A stretch of 64,000 nt of DNA, taken from NCBI RefSeq assembly GCF_937616625.2, contig NC_065576.1, forward strand, positions 5,458,501 through 5,522,500, in the 5' to 3' direction. Below, piece after piece: positions 58,979 to 64,000 of the stretch. The notes under the pieces are model-generated. The model was not told the origin of the DNA. It saw only the letters and a program-made list of their open reading frames with translations, and ran no database searches. The translations under genes were made by a program, and so were the position numbers. Source of the stretch: Mercurialis annua. Its lineage: Eukaryota > Streptophyta > Magnoliopsida > Malpighiales > Euphorbiaceae. The first letter of the stretch is position 1. Each line of letters starts with the position of its first letter.

Positions 58979-61900
58979 ATGGGGAAAAAACAACACAGCA
59001 AAGACCGAATGTATATAACAAAAACCGAATGGGCCACCGAATGGGGCGGCGCTAAATCCAAAGAGCTCCTTACTCCGTTCAAGCGCCTCCCTTTCTATTG
59101 CTGCGCGTCAGTTACTCTTTCTCTTAATCATTATATTTTAATCAAACTTTAGTTATTGTTTAATTAATTATGCTTTATTCTTAATTTGTTGATGCAGACT
59201 TACATTCACTCCCTTTGAATTTCCAGTATGCACTGCAGATGGAAGTGTTTTCAATATAATGTTAGTGTTTTTGCTAATTTTTGTTTTGTTTAATTTAAAT
59301 GTGTTTTTATTGTTGTTATTATTATTTTGATTTGTGGATTTTGTATGTGCAGGTACATTACTCCATATATACGAAAGTACGGGAGGCATCCCGTTACAGG
59401 AACTCCGCTCAAGCTGGACGATCTTATTACACTCAATTTTCATAAGAATTCTGAAGGTTAGGGTTTTCTACTTTAATTTTTTTAATCTTTAAGTTTTGTA
59501 ACCTTTTGTTAATTTATTTAGTATGGGGAGCTGAATTCTATCTATGCATACCGCATGTAAGACTTAAGTTTTTGCTTCAAACATAGTCTGTAGCACTTAT
59601 CAGCCTGAAAATTTGCTGCTTATATGAGAACGATGAAGTTGTGAAGGGAGGTTTAGTCTTTAGTCGTTAAAATATTGACTATCCGTGTAAATTATCGACT
59701 CATTTTATGGAGCAAGCCTGTCACCAAATATGTTTTTTATTTCCAGTTTTTATCGTTGATTCACTAGTTGTTCATGTTGCATGGAAACTTCTGGGGCCCT
59801 ATGTTGAGCAGTTTTGTTTTTTTGAAATTCTGAAACTCCGAAACTCCATATATAACTGTTCTTGTGAAAAATATTATTTCGCCGTTTTCTGTTTCAACTT
59901 TTCCATTTTCATGCTACTTAGGCATAGATAGTTGTTTTATCAGCTATTGTGTCGTGAAATCTGCTTTCATCTCTTTGGTCCTGAAAACCATGTTTTGCAG
60001 ATTTGCCTTCGTTGCCTGTCTGTCATTTTTGAATTTGATATAAGTTTGATCAATTTATCATTAGTTGTTGTTTAATAACTTCAAAGTTTATTTAGGGGAA
60101 ATATAGATGAAATGTGAGATGTGTTGCAGCCTTGCAGGTCAAGATTGTGACTTTATGGATCAGTTATGTACTAGATCAAGTTTGACCAGCCCTAGTCACA
60201 CCTAGTCCTTTAGGGTAATCTTGCGTTCTGGGTAGTACATTAGTTTTAGGCTGCTTTAAATAAATGTTTTATGTTGAGTTAATGTCATCAAAGTAAATGA
60301 AGGTTTTTGTATTTCTGCAATGAGCACTATTGTTGCTGCAGAGCTAAGAGAAATACTGATAGTGCTGTTTGTTCAAAGAAAATGTTAATCTCGGTAATCC
60401 TATTATTATTATTAGTACTATTCTCACAAAATTATATTTAGGGAACTTTCATCATGACTACTATTTCCTAAAACACATGGGTGCTTTATGCGGTTTAGGT
60501 TGTCCTTTCAATCCTTGAATTCAGACGTCAACTTTACATTTTGGTGTTCTACTATAATTTACTTTCAAATCTTAATCATGCTGTTGTTATCTGTATTTCC
60601 TGCAGGAGAGTACCATTGCCCTGTGCTAAACAAGGTCTTTACTGAATTCACCCATATTGTCGCTGTGAAAACTACAGGAAATGTGTTCTGTTATGAGGTT
60701 CGTTGCATGCTGATATAAGTGGGTTTCCCTTAAATGCTATACAAGACTTTATTTGTTTGCTTTTATCTTATAGGCAATTAAAGAGTTAAATATCAAGACC
60801 AAGAACTGGAAGGAGCTACTAACTGATGAGCCATTCAGTAAGGAAGACTTGATAACAATTCAGGTATTGACTACTCTGTAATGCTTTCTATTTGAACATG
60901 TTGAAGCGTGCTACCAGTATTACCTGGCATGAATATAGTGATGTATCAACACAATCTTATCTCTGCAGTTGTGCTTTGCAGAATCCTAATGCACTTGACA
61001 CTAGGGTAACTCTGGATTTCGACCATGTTAAGAAAGGGTTGAAATTGGATGATGAAGGTATTAATACTTGTTGCAATTTATTGGATCAAATCAAGTCTTT
61101 TTTATCTATTTGTTTTATCATTATGACCTTCTTCAGTTTCAATTATTCAGAGTTAAAGAAAATTAGTTCAGATCCAACATGTAATATGAATGTATCTGGA
61201 GATATCAAGCAAATGCTAGAGGAGCTTGGAACTGAAAAGGGAAAAGAAACTGCACTTCACGGTGGAGGTGGCGGTAAGGCACAAAAGGAAAGGGCTGCTG
61301 CCCTGGAGGCCATATTGGCTGCAAGGTCACGCATTAAGGAGGATTCCAAATCTAATTCAAATGGAAATTCTAAACCTCCACAAGCTTATAGTATTGTAGA
61401 TGCTGCATCTGCTGCAGTGCACGGAAGAAGTGCTGCTGCAGCTAAAGCCGCGTCAGGTGATAAAACTGCTGCTCGCATAGCCATGCACATGGCTGGTGAA
61501 AGGGCACCAGTAAATGCCAAGCTGGTTAGTGTTTCCTAATTATGAGCTTTCTTTTCACTCCACAGTCCATGCTATAGAAACTAAACATAATGATCATTTG
61601 AACTCTACATCGAATGTGCCTCTTTGTTCTTTGTTTGCGATTCAATGTTTTTTTGTCAAACAATTGACTGCTGCTCTACTTGCTTGCATTGTTGTCTATG
61701 CCAATAATGACAAATGCATGATTTTAATAGTTTTTGTGTTTTCAAAGTCATAGTCTGAGTAATGGAGAAAATTACTTATGGCTGGTTAATTTTTTTTCTA
61801 GCTTATTGTTCTAGATGTCTTAATTTTTAAATTTTATAAGAAAATATGTAAAAATGTATGAAGTGCTAGAAAGGGGGTTACTGTTTTGACTTGTGATTTA

Positions 61901-63288
61901 TTTCAGGTAAAGAGCCGTTATACCACCGGTGCTGCTTCACGATCGTTCACTTCGACCTCTTTTGATCCTGTCACCAAAAATGATTTTGAATACATTAAAG
62001 TTGAGAAAAATCCAAAGAAGAAAGGCTATGTTAAGCTGCATACAACACATGGTGATCTGAACATTGAGCTTCACTGTGATATGACTCCAAGGACGTGTGA
62101 GAATTTCATCACTCTTTGTGAGCAAGGTTATTATAATGGAGTTGCCTTCCACCGAAATATTCGGTATGTTGAGAGTGTGTAAATCAACTTTTGTAAATTT
62201 CAATCCTGTTTCCATGACATTAGAAAGGATGCACAATAATGAACTATTCATTTATTTTGTGCAGGAATTTTATGATTCAAGGCGGGGATCCTACTGGTAC
62301 TGGGAAAGGTGGTGAATCTATATGGGGTAAACCTTTCAAAGATGAACTGAATTCAAAGTTACTCCATTCTGGAAGAGGTGTCGTTAGTATGGCAAACAGT
62401 GGCCCTCATACCAATGGTTCACAGTTCTTTATCCTCTACAAATCTGCTAATCATTTGAACTTTAAGCATACAGTTTTTGGCGGGGTTGTTGGTGGCTTGA
62501 CTACATTGGCAGCAATGGACAAAGTTCCTGTTGATGACGATGATCGGCCTCTGGTTAGTTAATTGAAGCTCCTTTTTGGTAGAATTTCATTTATTAGTTC
62601 CTTATTCTTATTGGTTTTGCTAGATATACATCGGAATATATATGCCATGGCAGATTGAAAATGTAGTTAATATTTAGTTCATGTTCAAAAGGCTTTGGTG
62701 AGAGTGGATCCCAATTCTTGGAATGGGATTCTAAGTTTTTGAATGCATATAGACTTCAATATTTGAACATTATAATTTTTTCAGCGTCATTGAGGAAATG
62801 GAGATTGAGCATTTTTATTCTGTGCCTCATTTAGGTTTGTGTTATTGTTTATGCAGGAGGAGATAAAGATAATTAGCGTAGAAATATTTGTCAATCCTTA
62901 CACGGAACCTGACGAAGAAGAAGAGAAGGCCAAGAAAGAAAAGGACAATGTAGATGAAGAAAATGTTAGTTTCTGGATTCTCTCCGTCCAGGGCGGCTGC
63001 CTTTGATTTTTTTTCATTGATATTGGCTTTTTAAAAAAAATTACGGGATTTTTGCTTCTTTTTTTAACATTTCAGGACAAAGTGGGGTCATGGTATAGCA
63101 ACTACCCAGGCACAGGAGCATCAGAATCCGGGAATGTGGCTGGTAGAGGTGTTGGAAAATATTTAAAATCAAGGAATTCTCAACCGGAATCGGCTGCCAT
63201 AGATACCGGTTTATCAACAGTAACAACGACAAAGAAAAGAAAAGTGGGAGGTTCAACAGTAGAATTCAAAAACTTCTCCGGCTGGTGA
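58979..63288 (+). CDS. CYP65: U-box peptidyl-prolyl cis-trans isomerase, CYP65/PUB49 (PPIL2 homolog)
   Basis: Nuclear cyclophilin with an N-terminal U-box, combining a putative E3 ubiquitin-ligase and a prolyl-isomerase domain; the human homolog PPIL2 is spliceosome-linked. Proposed exons: 58979-59106, 59198-59260, 59353-59456, 60606-60697, 60774-60863, 60982-61057, 61151-61524, 61907-62163, 62265-62553, 62857-62964, 63076-63288, all GT-AG, giving 597 residues, about the length of the Arabidopsis protein. The start [20 protein letters not shown] is conserved. U-box at about 36-120 ([40 protein letters not shown]); Ala/Lys-rich middle; cyclophilin domain about 350-505 with Arg392, Phe397, Met398 and Gln400 matching CypA R55/F60/M61/Q63. 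The CypA Trp121 position is His458, so cyclosporin binding may be weak. The tail is acidic then basic (KKRK) and ends FKNFSGW. Confidence 0.95.
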
Positions 63289-63560
63289 GAATCCCCAATA
63301 ATTGCTGTAAAATACTTGAAACTGAAAAACATGAATGCCATGTGGGTCAGCTGTGTAACTAGATAATATTCTTTTGAGGTGGTGAGAATCAAACAGATAC
63401 TGTTTGAAGAGGCATTTCATTCAACTGAACTGATTCATGTTTTTCCCAAAATGTATTATTAGTCAGGAATAGTTTTTAAATTCTGATAACAAATAGATGC
63501 AGGCTTTGTCCAGTCCATGGACTGCATTCTCGTTCTCCTTTTTCTCAGACACAAATGTGA

Positions 63561-63792
63561 TAGGAATGTGAAAAAACCGAATCAAACCAAATAAGTGAAC
63601 TGACGCGATAATTCGGTTTGGTTTAGTTTGACATTATAAGAAAATTTATCTTTTGGTTCGATTTTGAATAAAAAGAATTAGGTAATTTCTTAGTGCAAAC
63701 TGAACTCAAAAATGACTGAGCCAACTGCTTAGATTCGGTTTGATTTTCAAAAAAAATGAGCCTGGTTTGATTTGAACCGAATGCACATACCT
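63561..63792. mobile_element. hAT-type MITE downstream of the cyclophilin gene
   Basis: About 232 bp flanked by exact 8-bp duplications AAATGTGA (63553-63560 and 63793-63800). Left end TAGGAATGTGAAAAAACCGA and right end in reverse complement AGGTATGTGCATTCGGTTCA; the interior repeats TTCGGTTTGGTTTAG and its inverse. It belongs to the common plant GTGCATTCGGTT MITE type, also hinted at near 166 and 8760. Confidence 0.85.
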
Positions 63793-63800
63793 AAATGTGA

Positions 63801-64000
63801 GTGCAAGGGTTAGAATGAACATGTGTAAAGGTGAAATGAGGATTCCATCTTCCTTTATAGTGTAGCTTTTTACATTGTTGATATAATTAATTTGATGGTG
63901 AATTGTCATAATCTCATGATGGATTTCTATGACTGTTCTTGATGGTTTTTGTGCATAGTGTTTTTTCTTTCTCCCTCTCAACTCAGTGACCCCAGTTCTA
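63801..64000. other. Window end, nothing recognised
   Basis: Ordinary AT-rich sequence; no gene supported. Confidence 0.3.

Overview
This is nuclear DNA of a flowering plant, most likely a eudicot. It is AT-rich, its genes carry GT-AG introns, the proteins belong to plant families, and the spacers are full of plant DNA transposons plus one Ty1/copia retrotransposon. I cannot name the species.

Layout. (1) 1-12.9 kb: a tandem array of mitochondrial outer-membrane porin (VDAC) genes on the + strand. Two copies are complete (4860-8518 and 9684-12841), and the first 300 bases look like the 3' flank of a third copy lying off the left edge. The first complete copy has lost 13 codons in frame from exon 3. 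Two Helitrons and a Stowaway MITE separate otherwise homologous spacers and introns. (2) 15.6-16.2 kb: an intronless ribosomal protein L26 gene (- strand) with telo-box and site II promoter motifs. (3) 16.3-20.4 kb: transposon-derived sequence, including an 11-bp-period ATGTATC array and an RNase H-like remnant. (4) 20.5-25.2 kb: a four-exon NPH3/BTB-family gene. (5) 25.2-32.7 kb: repeats, including a CACTA terminus, a hAT MITE and tRNA-like SINE heads. (6) 32.8-35.9 kb: a seven-exon plastid APS kinase gene. (7) 36.8-39.5 kb: a conserved unknown gene on the - strand. (8) 39.6-50.1 kb: hAT, Helitron and Mutator-like elements, and two convergent receptor-kinase pseudogenes, one interrupted by a hAT MITE. 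(9) 50.17-54.87 kb: a complete and apparently young Ty1/copia element with a single open frame. (10) 54.9-58.7 kb: Helitron terminal sequence and two related 1-kb elements in inverted orientation. (11) 59.0-63.3 kb: an eleven-exon gene for a U-box cyclophilin (CYP65/PUB49 type), with a hAT MITE just downstream.

The host genes are independent housekeeping or signalling genes: mitochondrial transport, translation, sulfate activation, NPH3-type adaptor, protein folding/ubiquitylation. No pathway links them. I saw no clear new biological system. The most informative features are the porin array with its in-frame exon deletion, well-marked transposon insertions whose target-site duplications can be read directly, and the intact copia element. 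Exon boundaries were set by eye from GT/AG sites, reading-frame continuity and family conservation; no transcript data were available.
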